This document shows, piece after piece, positions 34,704 through 43,506 of a DNA stretch of 64,000 bases (positions are counted from its first letter, which is position 1; every line of letters starts with the position of its first letter). Location: NCBI RefSeq assembly GCF_900100945.1, contig NZ_FNCG01000023.1, positions 1-64,000 on the forward strand, in the 5' to 3' direction. A program made the translations under genes and the position numbers. Under the pieces are notes generated by a model. The model ran no database searches and was not told the origin of the DNA. It worked only from the letters and a program-made list of their open reading frames with translations. Source of the DNA: Mucilaginibacter gossypii (GTDB lineage: Bacteria; Bacteroidota; Bacteroidia; Sphingobacteriales; Sphingobacteriaceae).

Positions 34704-35147
34704 TTATTTTTTTAATGATAAAATATATTTAACGATTTCTTTGGCATCGCTTTCAGGCAATGAAGGGTGTGGGGTCATGGCTATGTTGCCCCAGTTGCCG
34801 CTACCGCCGGCGATGATCTTTTTAGCCAACATTTCGATATTAGCATCTGAAGCTTCGTATTTACCTGCTATATCCTGAAATGCAGGGCCAATAACTTTGG
34901 TGTCAACTTTATGACAGGTGCTGCAATCTAACGTTGCAATTAATTTTTCGCCGGCTGATGAACCTGCAGAACCACCTGCCGGTTCGGTGCCGGTTTTTGC
35001 TACTACAGTATCAGCATTGGCATCGGCAGCTTTAGCTGATTGGTTTGTACCGTTAGTGCTATCGCTACCACCGGTGTTTTTTGATGAATTTCCGCCACAG
35101 GCAGCAAACGCTGCGCTGATACAAAGAATAACGAATACTTTTTTCAT
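34704..35147 (-). CDS. Lipoprotein cytochrome c (electron acceptor)
   Basis: A 147-residue protein with a lipoprotein signal (MKKVFVILCISAAFAAC, lipid Cys17), then a Ser/Gly/Ala-rich linker to about residue 65. One class I cytochrome c domain follows, with heme motif CSTCH (75-79) and Met124 as likely axial ligand. A membrane-anchored mono-heme cytochrome in this setting would take electrons from the flavin/Fe-S dehydrogenases encoded downstream-to-upstream in the same run and pass them to the respiratory chain. It lies 37 bases before the NupG-like gene. Confidence 0.92.
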   Translation of the reverse strand: MKKVFVILCISAAFAACGGNSSKNTGGSDSTNGTNQSAKAADANADTVVAKTGTEPAGGSAGSSAGEKLIATLDCSTCHKVDTKVIGPAFQDIAGKYEASDANIEMLAKKIIAGGSGNWGNIAMTPHPSLPESDAKEIVKYILSLKK

Positions 35148-35288
35148 AAAGATTAATTGTGGTTTATGATGATAACCTAACAGAAAATCTGTTCATTAAC
35201 AATGCCCCTGCTGTTTTTCATCATGTAATTTTAATTGGGTTGGTTAATCAGGCGAAAATTACAACTTTTTATCATAATTAAAGCCTCA

Positions 35289-36596
35289 TTAAACCGATAT
35301 AGCGCCTAATGAAGCGGTTTTTTTACGTGAGCGCATATAAATTACCAATCCTATAAATGCAACGATTAATGCAATCGGGATAATCAGGGTAGTATTTAAT
35401 ACTTCAGGACCTGCCGCCGACCGTGCTGCATCAAACGCTTTAGCCATATCCGAGCCCGCCGGCGCCGACCGATAAGCGTCCAGACTGGCACCCGCCGGTA
35501 ATTTTGAAGCCATGATTTTATCGTAAAAACCGCCCATAAACATCATATAAATAGATACCCCGAACATACCGGCCCCGCCCATCAGGTTTAAACCTACGGC
35601 ACCTGTACGCGGCAGGTTTTCGGCCACAAAGCCTATCATGCAAGGCCAGAAGAAAGCTACACCAAGACCAAAAACTACCGCTGCAAAATAGATAGCATCA
35701 CCATGCAGGTGTACCATCAAATAAATGCCCAAAGCTGATAATACGGCCGAGATCAACAGTACCCCCTGTGGTGCCAAACGGTGAACTATCGGGCTTGCAA
35801 ACGCGCGGCCCAATACCTGTACCGAGGCAACAAAAGTTAAAATAAGGATGGCGTTGTCCGTAACTGTTTTGAATAAAACGTCAGTCCACTGGTTGGTGAA
35901 TAATTCGGTAATAGCTGTTCCGAACATACAAATGATCATGAACAGGAACAACGGGTTGACCAATGCCTTATACATATCCTCGGTACTTATACCGGCAGAT
36001 ACACGCTCGGTAACCGGGAAATCCAACTTCGAGAACAGGTAACCATAAGCAATGGTAGGGATCAGCATCAATGCTATCTCAATCTGCGAGATCCAGTACG
36101 GTTTAGGTGATACACCGTGAGCCAAAGTGGTATCCAGTCCGAACACGATGAGCGTACCGATCACGATGCCCGCCGGAAACCAGAGGTGAAAGTGATTAAG
36201 CTTTGTAGTTTTATTATCTGTATATAGCGAAGCTACAAGCGGGTTACATGAAGCTTCAACCGTACCATTAGCAATACCAATCATTAAGGTAGAAAGAAAC
36301 AGCGTCCAGTAGCCATTGGCAAAAATGGTAAGCAGGATCCCCACCAGGTGAAACACGAAAGCTGACACCAGCAGCTTTTTCATACCGATGATATCGACAA
36401 TAAAGCCGCCTACAATGATAGCCAGCGGAAAGCCCCAGAAAGCAGTTGCTGCAATGGTGCCCAGTTGCGAAGCGTTCAAATGAAATCTTACGCCCTGGTC
36501 ATTCAAAATCCCGGCACGGATACCGAATGATAATGACGTTACCAGCAACGACAGGCAGCTTGCCCTGAATAGCTGTGTACGGTTAATAGTTTGCAT
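35289..36596 (-). CDS. MFS transporter, sugar-type
   Basis: A 435-residue protein with about twelve spans. It carries WGFPLAIIVGGFIVDIIGMK in the loop 2-3 region and VEASCNPLVASLY, both seen in sugar-type MFS carriers related to FucP/NagP. The central loop and an alanine-rich stretch before the last span (DMAKAFDAARSAAGPE) are periplasmic or cytosolic. It is the second transporter of the locus, so the two probably handle different intermediates. Its upstream 438-base gap (36597-37034) holds only repeats. Confidence 0.85.
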   Translation of the reverse strand: MQTINRTQLFRASCLSLLVTSLSFGIRAGILNDQGVRFHLNASQLGTIAATAFWGFPLAIIVGGFIVDIIGMKKLLVSAFVFHLVGILLTIFANGYWTLFLSTLMIGIANGTVEASCNPLVASLYTDNKTTKLNHFHLWFPAGIVIGTLIVFGLDTTLAHGVSPKPYWISQIEIALMLIPTIAYGYLFSKLDFPVTERVSAGISTEDMYKALVNPLFLFMIICMFGTAITELFTNQWTDVLFKTVTDNAILILTFVASVQVLGRAFASPIVHRLAPQGVLLISAVLSALGIYLMVHLHGDAIYFAAVVFGLGVAFFWPCMIGFVAENLPRTGAVGLNLMGGAGMFGVSIYMMFMGGFYDKIMASKLPAGASLDAYRSAPAGSDMAKAFDAARSAAGPEVLNTTLIIPIALIVAFIGLVIYMRSRKKTASLGAISV

Positions 36597-36764
36597 TTTA
36601 AATTATTTAAGGTTATTTGATAATTGGTTAATTGGCTGTATCAAAATGCTTTTTGCCGAAATTATTTCAGCTGTATGTTTCCTTTTAGTAAAATCCCATG
36701 TTTTACCGATGGGCTATTTTATGATTAAATAAAGTCATTATCGCGAGCGCAGGCCTGTTATCCT

Positions 36765-36830
36765 TAGCCTGTCGAAGGGTCGCGCGTAAAGGCCTCCCAC
36801 CATGCTTCGGCAGGCTCAGCATGACACTCG
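36765..36830. repeat. Dispersed repeat related to 14025-14085
   Basis: Contains CCTGTCGAAGGGTCGCGCGT, AAGGCCTCCCACCATGCTTC and GGCAGGCTCAGCATGACA. The order matches 14025-14085 in reverse complement, and a fragment also occurs near 377. The segment 36854-36874 that follows is identical to the first half of the palindrome at 40033. Confidence 0.6.
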
Positions 36831-36880
36831 TTTTTGATCTGGCATTTGTAGATCCAGACTTACGAAGTTTTAAATCATGT

Positions 36881-36979
36881 CGTCATGCTGAACTTGCTTC
36901 AGCATCCCACTTGCCAGGCAGCCATGCTAAGCACTCGCATACCTATCTTGTGGGGTGCCGAAACAAGTTCGGCATGACG
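36881..36979. repeat. CGTCATGC inverted-repeat element
   Basis: A 99-base element. The left end begins CGTCATGCTGAACTTG and the right end finishes CAAGTTCGGCATGACG. The arms match over about 24 bases with mismatches that are all transitions. It is followed by two copies of ATTCCGAAATCAAAAA (36998-37033). No gene lies in the gap. Confidence 0.65.
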
Positions 36980-37034
36980 TTTTTTACGATTTTATAATTC
37001 CGAAATCAAAAATCCCAATTCCGAAATCAAAAAA

Positions 37035-38087
37035 TTATATCCCTAACGTTTTCCTGTTGAAAGCGTCATCAGAACCCGATGCGGCGAAATCATCAAAAGC
37101 TCGTTCGGTTACACGGATAATATGATCTTTAATGAATTGGGCACCTTCCCTTGCACCGTCTTCAGGATGTTTGAGCGCACATTCCCATTCAAGCACCGCC
37201 CATCCTTTGTAATCATATTGTGTTAATTTACTGAATATCGATTTAAAATCTACCTGACCATCACCCAATGAGCGGAAACGGCCTGCGCGGTTAACCCAGT
37301 TCTGGTAACCACCGTAAACACCCTGACGACCTGTTGGATTAAACTCGGCATCCTTAACATGGAACATTTTAATGCGCTCATGGTATAGGTCGATATATTC
37401 CAGGTAATCCAGGCACTGTAATACAAAGTGCGAAGGATCATACAGTAAGTTAGCACGTTTGTGGCCTTTTACATGATCAAGGAACATCTCGTAAGTGATA
37501 CCATCATGCAGGTCTTCACCCGGGTGAATCTCGTAGCAAAGGTCGATGCCGTTTTCCTCGTAAACATCCAGTATCGGCGTCCAGCGTTTGGCCAGTTCGC
37601 CAAAAGCAGTCTCAACAATCCCGGCAGGGCGTTGAGGCCACGGATATACCATTGGCCAAAGCAGGGCACCACTAAAAGTTACCGATGCATTTAAACCTAA
37701 ATTTTTTGATGCCTGTGCAGCATATTTCAATTGCTGTATAGCCCATTTTTGCCTTTCGGCCGGGTTACCGCGTAAATGCTCGGGTGCGAAACCGTCGAAC
37801 AGATCGTCATAAACCGGATTTACCGCTACCAGCTGGCCTTGAAGGTGGGTTGATAGCTCAGTTATTTCTAACCCTGCGGCGTTAACTATACCTTTAATTT
37901 CATCAGCATAAGTTTTGCTTTCGGCGGCTTTTTGCAGGTCGATAAAACGGGTATCGTTTGTTGGCAGCTGCACACCTTTGTAGCCTAAACCCGCTGCCCA
38001 CTGGCAAATAGATTCAAGGCTGTTAAATGGTGCCGCGTCTCCTATAAACTGTGCTATAAATATGGCAGGTCCTTTTATAGTAGTCAT
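37035..38087 (-). CDS. Cytosolic sugar phosphate isomerase/epimerase-like TIM barrel
   Basis: A 350-residue TIM barrel without signal peptide, of the group commonly paired with Gfo/Idh oxidoreductases: GYKGVQLPTND, LSTHLQGQL, CYEIHPGEDLHDG (Glu and His ligands), NLLYDPSHFVLQ, IKMFHVKDAEFNP, RSLGDGQVDFKSIF and AVLEWECALKHPE. It probably isomerises a keto-sugar in the cytosol, after uptake. It follows the Gfo/Idh gene by 26 bases, so the two are likely made together. Confidence 0.88.
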   Translation of the reverse strand: MTTIKGPAIFIAQFIGDAAPFNSLESICQWAAGLGYKGVQLPTNDTRFIDLQKAAESKTYADEIKGIVNAAGLEITELSTHLQGQLVAVNPVYDDLFDGFAPEHLRGNPAERQKWAIQQLKYAAQASKNLGLNASVTFSGALLWPMVYPWPQRPAGIVETAFGELAKRWTPILDVYEENGIDLCYEIHPGEDLHDGITYEMFLDHVKGHKRANLLYDPSHFVLQCLDYLEYIDLYHERIKMFHVKDAEFNPTGRQGVYGGYQNWVNRAGRFRSLGDGQVDFKSIFSKLTQYDYKGWAVLEWECALKHPEDGAREGAQFIKDHIIRVTERAFDDFAASGSDDAFNRKTLGI

Positions 38088-38113
38088 GTTGTTTGTTTTA
38101 AATAGATGGTGGA

Positions 38114-39265
38114 TTAAATAGTGAAATCAGTCCATTTGGCATCTGATTTACCTGATGCTATCACATTTTCAATAAAAGCCATTCCCCGAACGCCTTCTTC
38201 GATACCCGGAAAATCAAGTTCTTCGGGAGTGGCCTGCTTACCTTCCAAACCGGCTTTAACTGTCAAAGCAAAATTACGGTACAGGTTGGCGAATGCCTCC
38301 AGATAACCTTCGGGGTGACCGGCAGGCGTACGTGTATTATGCTGCGCGAATGAGCTGGTATACCCCCCGCCGGTGCGCCAGGTTTCGGCAGGCTTATCGG
38401 TATACATTACAGTTAATGAGTTAGCATCGCTCTGGTGCCATTCCAAACCGCCTTTTTCACCATAAACCCTGATCTTCACATTATTTTCTTCGCCAGCCGC
38501 AATTTGGGTAGCTGTGAGCACGCCGCTTGCACCGTTGTTAAATTTTAACAACGCCGCGCCATCATCATCCAGCTTGCGGCCTTCAACTACAATGTTGATA
38601 TCGGCACAAATTTTAGTAACCTGTAAGCCGGTAACGTATTCGGCAAGGTTAAAGGCATGTGTACCTATATCACCCATGGCACCGGCAATCCCGCTTTTAC
38701 CCGGATCGGTACGCCAGGAGGCTTGTTTGTTATCTTCTCCTTCTAAAAAACTGCTCAACCACCCCTGCGGATACTCAACATAAACCTTCCGTATTGTACC
38801 TATGGCGCCTGCTTTAATCAATTGCTTAGCTTCCTTAACCATTGGGTAGCCTGTGTAAGTATGTGTAAGGCAAAATAGTTTGCCAGATGTACTAACTACT
38901 TTTTCCAGTTCCTTAGCTTCCTCAAGCGAAAAGGTCATGGGTTTATCAAGCACCACATGAAAACCGTTTTCGAGCGCCATTTTGGTTGGGGCAAAATGCA
39001 CATGGTTAGGCGTTACAATGCTGATCACCTGCACACGTTCGTTCTCGGGCAGTTGCTTTTCTTTTTCAATAAGTTCCTGGTATGAGCTATATGAGCGGCT
39101 TGCCGGTAAGCCAAGCAAAAGGCCGCTGGCCTGCGATTTTTCGGCATTACTGCTAAAAGCGCCGCAAACCAGTTCATACTCACCATCAATACGGGCAGCT
39201 ATGCGGTGTACGGCACCAATAAAGGCACCTTGTCCGCCGCCTATCATTCCTAATCTTAATTTCAT
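38114..39265 (-). CDS. Gfo/Idh/MocA-family NAD(P)-dependent oxidoreductase, cytosolic
   Basis: A 383-residue protein with an N-terminal Rossmann fold (MKLRLGMIGGGQGAFIGAVH), VSIVTPNHVHFAP-type second strand region, and the substrate-site Lys in HVVLDKPMTFS, the counterpart of the usual EKP motif. The C-terminal alpha/beta domain starts near residue 140 and includes GDIGTHAFNLAEYVTG with the catalytic-type D-x-x-x-H pattern. It has no signal peptide. In this locus it likely reduces a 3-keto-sugar back to the sugar, or oxidises one, using NAD(P)(H). Confidence 0.92.
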   Translation of the reverse strand: MKLRLGMIGGGQGAFIGAVHRIAARIDGEYELVCGAFSSNAEKSQASGLLLGLPASRSYSSYQELIEKEKQLPENERVQVISIVTPNHVHFAPTKMALENGFHVVLDKPMTFSLEEAKELEKVVSTSGKLFCLTHTYTGYPMVKEAKQLIKAGAIGTIRKVYVEYPQGWLSSFLEGEDNKQASWRTDPGKSGIAGAMGDIGTHAFNLAEYVTGLQVTKICADINIVVEGRKLDDDGAALLKFNNGASGVLTATQIAAGEENNVKIRVYGEKGGLEWHQSDANSLTVMYTDKPAETWRTGGGYTSSFAQHNTRTPAGHPEGYLEAFANLYRNFALTVKAGLEGKQATPEELDFPGIEEGVRGMAFIENVIASGKSDAKWTDFTI

Positions 39266-39323
39266 TTGTTTTTGTTGGGGTTGATGTTTTTGATGATTAA
39301 ACGCTTCTCAATCGATTGTATAC

Positions 39324-39360
39324 ATCAAAAACAGCATTATTACATAATGCTGTTTTTGAT
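39324..39360. terminator. Perfect 17-base-arm palindrome after the subunit-3 gene
   Basis: ATCAAAAACAGCATTAT (39324-39340) and ATAATGCTGTTTTTGAT (39344-39360) are exact complements around a 3-base loop. It is placed 55 bases past the stop codon at 39415 and 59 bases before the next gene's ATG. It may act as an attenuating terminator or an operator within the run. Confidence 0.5.
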
Positions 39361-39414
39361 AGCAATTCAAATTTTGTAAAAATCAAAGGTATAATCAATT
39401 GATATTGCAATTTT

Positions 39415-39981
39415 TTAGGTTGCCCAGGCTTTATCACCTTTTTTGTATGGCAGGTTACCGTCATATTTACCAGGAACGGCTATATAACGTAATGCCTGTG
39501 TGGCACCCGGTTTTGAAGTGAAGAAACCCAGCAGGGTTAATTCCTTCAGCATCCTGAAATAATGGTTAGGATCTTCGGGCTTTTTGGTTTTGGTATAGTC
39601 TTTTTGTTCTTTGTCAAGCGCAGTTAATAGTTCGGTACGCTGCTCCGGAGTGGCCTCCAAAAACTTTTTACCAAATTTTTTGTCGCTTGCATCATTCAGG
39701 TCTTTAAGGCCTTTGGTGAAAATTTTCTGATCATCGGCAGTATAGCAATCCTGTACCATTACGGTCATAAATTTGCCAATTTCGGCAGCTTTAGCCCCAG
39801 GGGTTGAGGTTGCAGGCAAAATGGTTTCGCCAATTTCATCCATCAGGGCTACATCATCCTGTGTAAAAAGGTCGTTTACTTTCGGCGAAGATGATTTACA
39901 TCCGGAGATGAAGAACTCGGCGCCGATGATGGTACCGCCAAGGATCAAACCTACCCTGCCTATCGCTTCTCTTCTATTCAT
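39415..39981 (-). CDS. Gluconate 2-dehydrogenase subunit 3-like Tat lipoprotein (first set)
   Basis: A 188-residue protein with a twin-arginine signal ending in a lipobox (MNRREAIGRVGLILGGTIIG ... FISGC). The family domain follows, with LMDEIGETILPATSTPGAKAAEIGKF, FMTVMVQDCY and HYFRMLKELTLLGFFTSKPG. In gluconate-, fructose- and glucoside-dehydrogenase complexes this small subunit brings the flavoprotein across the membrane via its own Tat signal. The partner would be one of the two GMC proteins of the locus, neither of which has a signal of its own. It is anchored by lipid at Cys of the lipobox. Confidence 0.9.
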   Translation of the reverse strand: MNRREAIGRVGLILGGTIIGAEFFISGCKSSSPKVNDLFTQDDVALMDEIGETILPATSTPGAKAAEIGKFMTVMVQDCYTADDQKIFTKGLKDLNDASDKKFGKKFLEATPEQRTELLTALDKEQKDYTKTKKPEDPNHYFRMLKELTLLGFFTSKPGATQALRYIAVPGKYDGNLPYKKGDKAWAT

Positions 39982-40032
39982 GTTTAATTATTGATTTACT
40001 GAATTAGTTGGGTTAGTGAATTAGTGTTTACC

Positions 40033-40065
40033 AGACTTACGAAGTTTTAAAAACTTCGTAAGTCT
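40033..40065. repeat. AGACTTACGAAGTTTT palindrome
   Basis: Arms AGACTTACGAAGTTTT (40033-40048) and AAAACTTCGTAAGTCT (40050-40065) are perfect with a 1-base centre. Half of it recurs at 36856-36871. It lies between two genes of the locus on the same strand and could be a mobile repeat or an intrinsic attenuator. Confidence 0.6.
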
Positions 40066-40092
40066 TTCCCCAACTAATCACGTATTCCTAAA

Positions 40093-41520
40093 TTACGCTT
40101 TTAACACGAAACCTTCGCGGTAATCGCGTTTTATATATTGGTTAACAGCATCAAAGTTGGTAACTTTCATAGCCTGGTTATCCCAAACCAATTTTACTCT
40201 GCCGCCATTTAGCTCATGACCGCGAACCGCAAGGTTAGCCATCAATAGCGCCTCAGTAAGCGGACCAGCCTTATCAAACGATGAGCTTAACTCTGTTTTA
40301 CCATAACCTGCTATACATCCTTCAACCCACTGTGCGTAGTGGCCGTTAGCGCCGCCCGGTACACGTGCCCATTTCTGCGGAGCTTTAGCGCTTTTGGTAA
40401 GCGATTTCGGCAATAATGTTGCTGCATCAGAATAGGTGCTTGCATACATTTTACCTTTTGTACCGATAAACAATGTACCGTTACCTTCTTCACCGCCAAA
40501 ATCTTCGCTCGCTAATAATTCAGCAGGCCTTTCTGGTTGGATACCACCGTCCATCCAGTGCAGTGTAACATCACCTTTGGTTTTATCGGTTTTAGGGAAT
40601 GTTAACGTGATGTGGCTTGATGGAGGGCAGCTTTCAGGGAAGTGGCCTTCTTTAAACTCATCTACATAAACACTGCCAACACTGGCCTGTACATCCTTAG
40701 CATACTGAATACCCAACACGCGGAAAGGAGCTTCAACCAGGTGACAGCCCATATCGCCAAGGGCGCCGGTACCGTAATCCCACCAGCCGCGCCAGTTAAA
40801 TGGTACCAGTTTATCAACATAATCTTTTTTAGGTGCTGTACCCAGCCACAGGTCCCAATCCAACTCTTTAGGGATATTTGGTTGGGGCGGTGGCCATGCA
40901 ATGCCTTGCGGCCAAACGGGGCGGTTTGTCCAGCAGTAAACTGTGTGCACATCGCCAATCAGGTCGGCATCATACCATTCCGACATTAGGCGTGTACCAT
41001 CATTTGATGCACCCTGGTTACCCATTTGTGTAACCACTTTATACTTTTTGGCAGCCTCTGTTAGTAAACGGGCTTCCCAAATATCGTGCGTTAGCGGCTT
41101 TTGAACATAAACGTGTTTGTTCAGCTGCATAGCATTGTAGGTAATAATAGCGTGGTTGTGATCGGGTGTTGAAACCGATACCGCGTCAAAATGCTTGTGT
41201 TCTTTGTCAAACATTTCGCGCCAGTCCTTATAATACTTTGCCTTAGGAAAATCGCTGCGTGATCTTGCTGCTCTGCGGTCGTCAACATCGCACAGGAAGG
41301 CGATCTCGGCCTTGCCGCTTTTGTAAAAATTAGCAATATCGCTTTGCCCTTTACCACCGGCACCTACGCCGGCAATCAATAACTTGTCGCTTGGAGCTAT
41401 AAAACCTTTACCGCCCAAAACATGGCGCGGAACTATCATAAAACCAGCGGCCGCTATGGCGCTGCTTTTAATAAATTGCCGTCTCGACGGGTTTGGGGTT
41501 TTGTCCTTTTCTTCAGTCAT
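40093..41520 (-). CDS. Tat-exported Gfo/Idh/MocA-family oxidoreductase
   Basis: A 475-residue protein with a twin-arginine signal (NPSRRQFIKSSAIAAAGFMI), a Rossmann domain (LLIAGVGAGGKGQSDIANFY), VSVSTPDHNHAIITYNAM, the Lys in HVYVQKPLTHDIWEAR, and C-terminal WDYGTGALGDMGCHLVEAPF. It is longer than the cytosolic relative at 38114. Exported members of this family carry tightly bound NAD(P) and act on glycosides by a redox-cleavage mechanism or without net cofactor use. An exported Gfo/Idh in a 3-keto-sugar locus fits such a role, but the reaction is inferred. Confidence 0.9.
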   Translation of the reverse strand: MTEEKDKTPNPSRRQFIKSSAIAAAGFMIVPRHVLGGKGFIAPSDKLLIAGVGAGGKGQSDIANFYKSGKAEIAFLCDVDDRRAARSRSDFPKAKYYKDWREMFDKEHKHFDAVSVSTPDHNHAIITYNAMQLNKHVYVQKPLTHDIWEARLLTEAAKKYKVVTQMGNQGASNDGTRLMSEWYDADLIGDVHTVYCWTNRPVWPQGIAWPPPQPNIPKELDWDLWLGTAPKKDYVDKLVPFNWRGWWDYGTGALGDMGCHLVEAPFRVLGIQYAKDVQASVGSVYVDEFKEGHFPESCPPSSHITLTFPKTDKTKGDVTLHWMDGGIQPERPAELLASEDFGGEEGNGTLFIGTKGKMYASTYSDAATLLPKSLTKSAKAPQKWARVPGGANGHYAQWVEGCIAGYGKTELSSSFDKAGPLTEALLMANLAVRGHELNGGRVKLVWDNQAMKVTNFDAVNQYIKRDYREGFVLKA

Positions 41521-41556
41521 AGGTGTTTTTATTAGGTTGTTTTTATGTGATGTTGG

Positions 41557-43236
41557 TTAAATTTCACCTTTTTTAAGGATCTCAACAGCATGGTTGGCTG
41601 CACGTGCGGTTAATGCCATATACGTGAGCGACGGGTTTTGGCATGCAGCCGAAGTCATACATGAGCCATCGGTAACAAATACGTTCTTAGCATCCCAAAC
41701 CTGGTTCCACTCGTTCAATACTGAAGTTTTTGGATCACGGCCCATACGTGCGGTACCCATTTCGTGAATACCACGGCCAAGGAACGGATTAGTGCTTGAA
41801 GTTTGTACATCTTTAGCGCCAATAGCTTCCAGCATTTCTTTGCCGTCTTTTTCCATATCGATACGCATTTTCAGCTCATTCGCTTTCAATTCGGCATCAA
41901 TGGCAACAACAGGCAAGCCCCATTTATCTTTTTTGGTTTTGTCGATGGTAACCTTGTTTTCGTGATAAGGCAATGTTTCGCCAAAAGCGCCCATACCTAT
42001 ATGCCATGAACCTGGCTCGGTCAATGCATCCTTAAACGCACCGCCAATGTTCAATTCGGCAATGTCACGGCTCCAGCCTTCGCGGCTTGCCGAGCCCTGG
42101 TAACCGAAACCACGGATGTAATCACGTTTTTCGCCGTTAAGGTTACGGTAGCGCGGGATATAAAAACCATTTGCACGGCGACCGAAATAATATTTATCCT
42201 CATAACCTTCGATCCTGCCATAAGCGCTAACATTAAGGTGGTGGTCCATCAGGTTGTGGCCAAGCTCGCCGCTGCTGCTGCCTAAGCCACCTTCCCAAAC
42301 GTCGGTTGCTGAGTTCATCAGGATCCAGGCCGAGTTAATGGTTGATGCGTTTACGAATACGATCTTAGCGAAGTATTCATAAGTTTTATTGGTTTCAGCA
42401 TCCAATACCTCAACGCCTTTGGCTTTTTTGGTATCCTTATCGTACAATATTTTGGTAACTATAGACCAAGGGCGAACGGTTAAATTACCGGTAGCCATAG
42501 CCGCAGGCAATGTAGCCGATTGTGTGCTGAAATAAGCACCGAACGGACAGCCCAACCAGCATTTGTTACGGTATTGACAGTTGGTACGGTTGTTATGCGG
42601 TACAGTGATATTAGCCGTACGACCGATGATCATGTGACGCGCTTCTTTATAAAATTCTTTCAAGCGTTTTGAAACGTCTTTTTCAACCACGTTCATTTCC
42701 ATAGGCGGCATAAAATCGCCATCAGGAAGGATAGGTAAACCATCTTTATTACCGGAGATCCCGGCAAACTGCTCAGCGTAGCTATACCACGGAGCGATGT
42801 CTTTGTAGCGGATAGGCCAGTCGACAGCAATGCCATCCTTTAAGTTGGCTTCAAAATCAACATCAGCCCAGCGGTACGATTGGCGTCCCCACATCAGTGA
42901 GCGGCCTCCTACGTGGTAACCACGGAACCAGTCAAAACGTTTAATTTCTGTATAAGGACTATCTTTATCACTTGCCCAATAGTCAAGGTTGGTTTCATTT
43001 AACGGATAGTCGCGTTTAAGAACCGGGTAATCATCAATCATTTTCTGGGTACGGCCGCCTCTGTGCGGAAATTCCCATGGATCTTTGGTTGCGTTTACGT
43101 AATCTTTAATGTGCTCAATATTACGGCCACGCTCAAGCATGATGGTTTTCAAACCCTTTTGTGTTAGTTCCTTGGCAGCCCACCCGCCTGAAATTCCTGA
43201 GCCAATGACTATTGCGTCATAAGTGTTTGCAGACAT
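41557..43236 (-). CDS. GMC flavoprotein dehydrogenase with Fe-S motif (first set)
   Basis: A 559-residue protein with FAD-binding VIGSGISGGWAAKEL (11-25). The C-terminal GMC domain ends in HEMGTARMG (His491) and QNPSLT (Asn534), the catalytic pair of the family. Cys220, Cys226 and Cys230 (C-x5-C-x3-C-P-F-G-A) closely resemble the three-cysteine 3Fe-4S site of bacterial FAD glucose dehydrogenases. No signal peptide is present, so export most likely relies on the Tat signal of a subunit-3 partner. Expected activity is oxidation of a sugar or glycoside hydroxyl, with C3 suggested by the neighbours. It is followed after 36 bases by the exported Gfo/Idh gene. Confidence 0.93.
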   Translation of the reverse strand: MSANTYDAIVIGSGISGGWAAKELTQKGLKTIMLERGRNIEHIKDYVNATKDPWEFPHRGGRTQKMIDDYPVLKRDYPLNETNLDYWASDKDSPYTEIKRFDWFRGYHVGGRSLMWGRQSYRWADVDFEANLKDGIAVDWPIRYKDIAPWYSYAEQFAGISGNKDGLPILPDGDFMPPMEMNVVEKDVSKRLKEFYKEARHMIIGRTANITVPHNNRTNCQYRNKCWLGCPFGAYFSTQSATLPAAMATGNLTVRPWSIVTKILYDKDTKKAKGVEVLDAETNKTYEYFAKIVFVNASTINSAWILMNSATDVWEGGLGSSSGELGHNLMDHHLNVSAYGRIEGYEDKYYFGRRANGFYIPRYRNLNGEKRDYIRGFGYQGSASREGWSRDIAELNIGGAFKDALTEPGSWHIGMGAFGETLPYHENKVTIDKTKKDKWGLPVVAIDAELKANELKMRIDMEKDGKEMLEAIGAKDVQTSSTNPFLGRGIHEMGTARMGRDPKTSVLNEWNQVWDAKNVFVTDGSCMTSAACQNPSLTYMALTARAANHAVEILKKGEI

Positions 43237-43373
43237 ACGAATAATATGATTAGTTAAATTTGTTTAGTACTTGGTTGTGTCGTTAAATGTATGAATAAAA
43301 TTCATTTTCCAAATATTACATTGTGTTTTTTTTACACGAAGCCTTTAGTTGTAGTAGCACTGGTAGTAAGTTT

Positions 43374-43480
43374 TAGTAGCAGTAGCACTGGCAGTTGCAG
43401 TTAGTTTCCCCTACATATTTGCTGTTTTCTACAACTTTTACTTTTAAATAGCTGCTACTTTTAACTGCAACTGCTACTAT
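43374..43480. repeat. Degenerate TAGTAGCAG/TTGCAGTTA inverted repeat
   Basis: TAGTAGCAGTAGCACTGGCA with GTTGCAGTTA on the left, and TAACTGCAACTGCTACTA on the right, face each other between the two GMC genes. The left side carries an extra trinucleotide-like expansion. No gene is found in 43237-43506. Confidence 0.45.
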
Positions 43481-43506
43481 TTAAATAACCGCCACTCAAA
43501 ACTACA

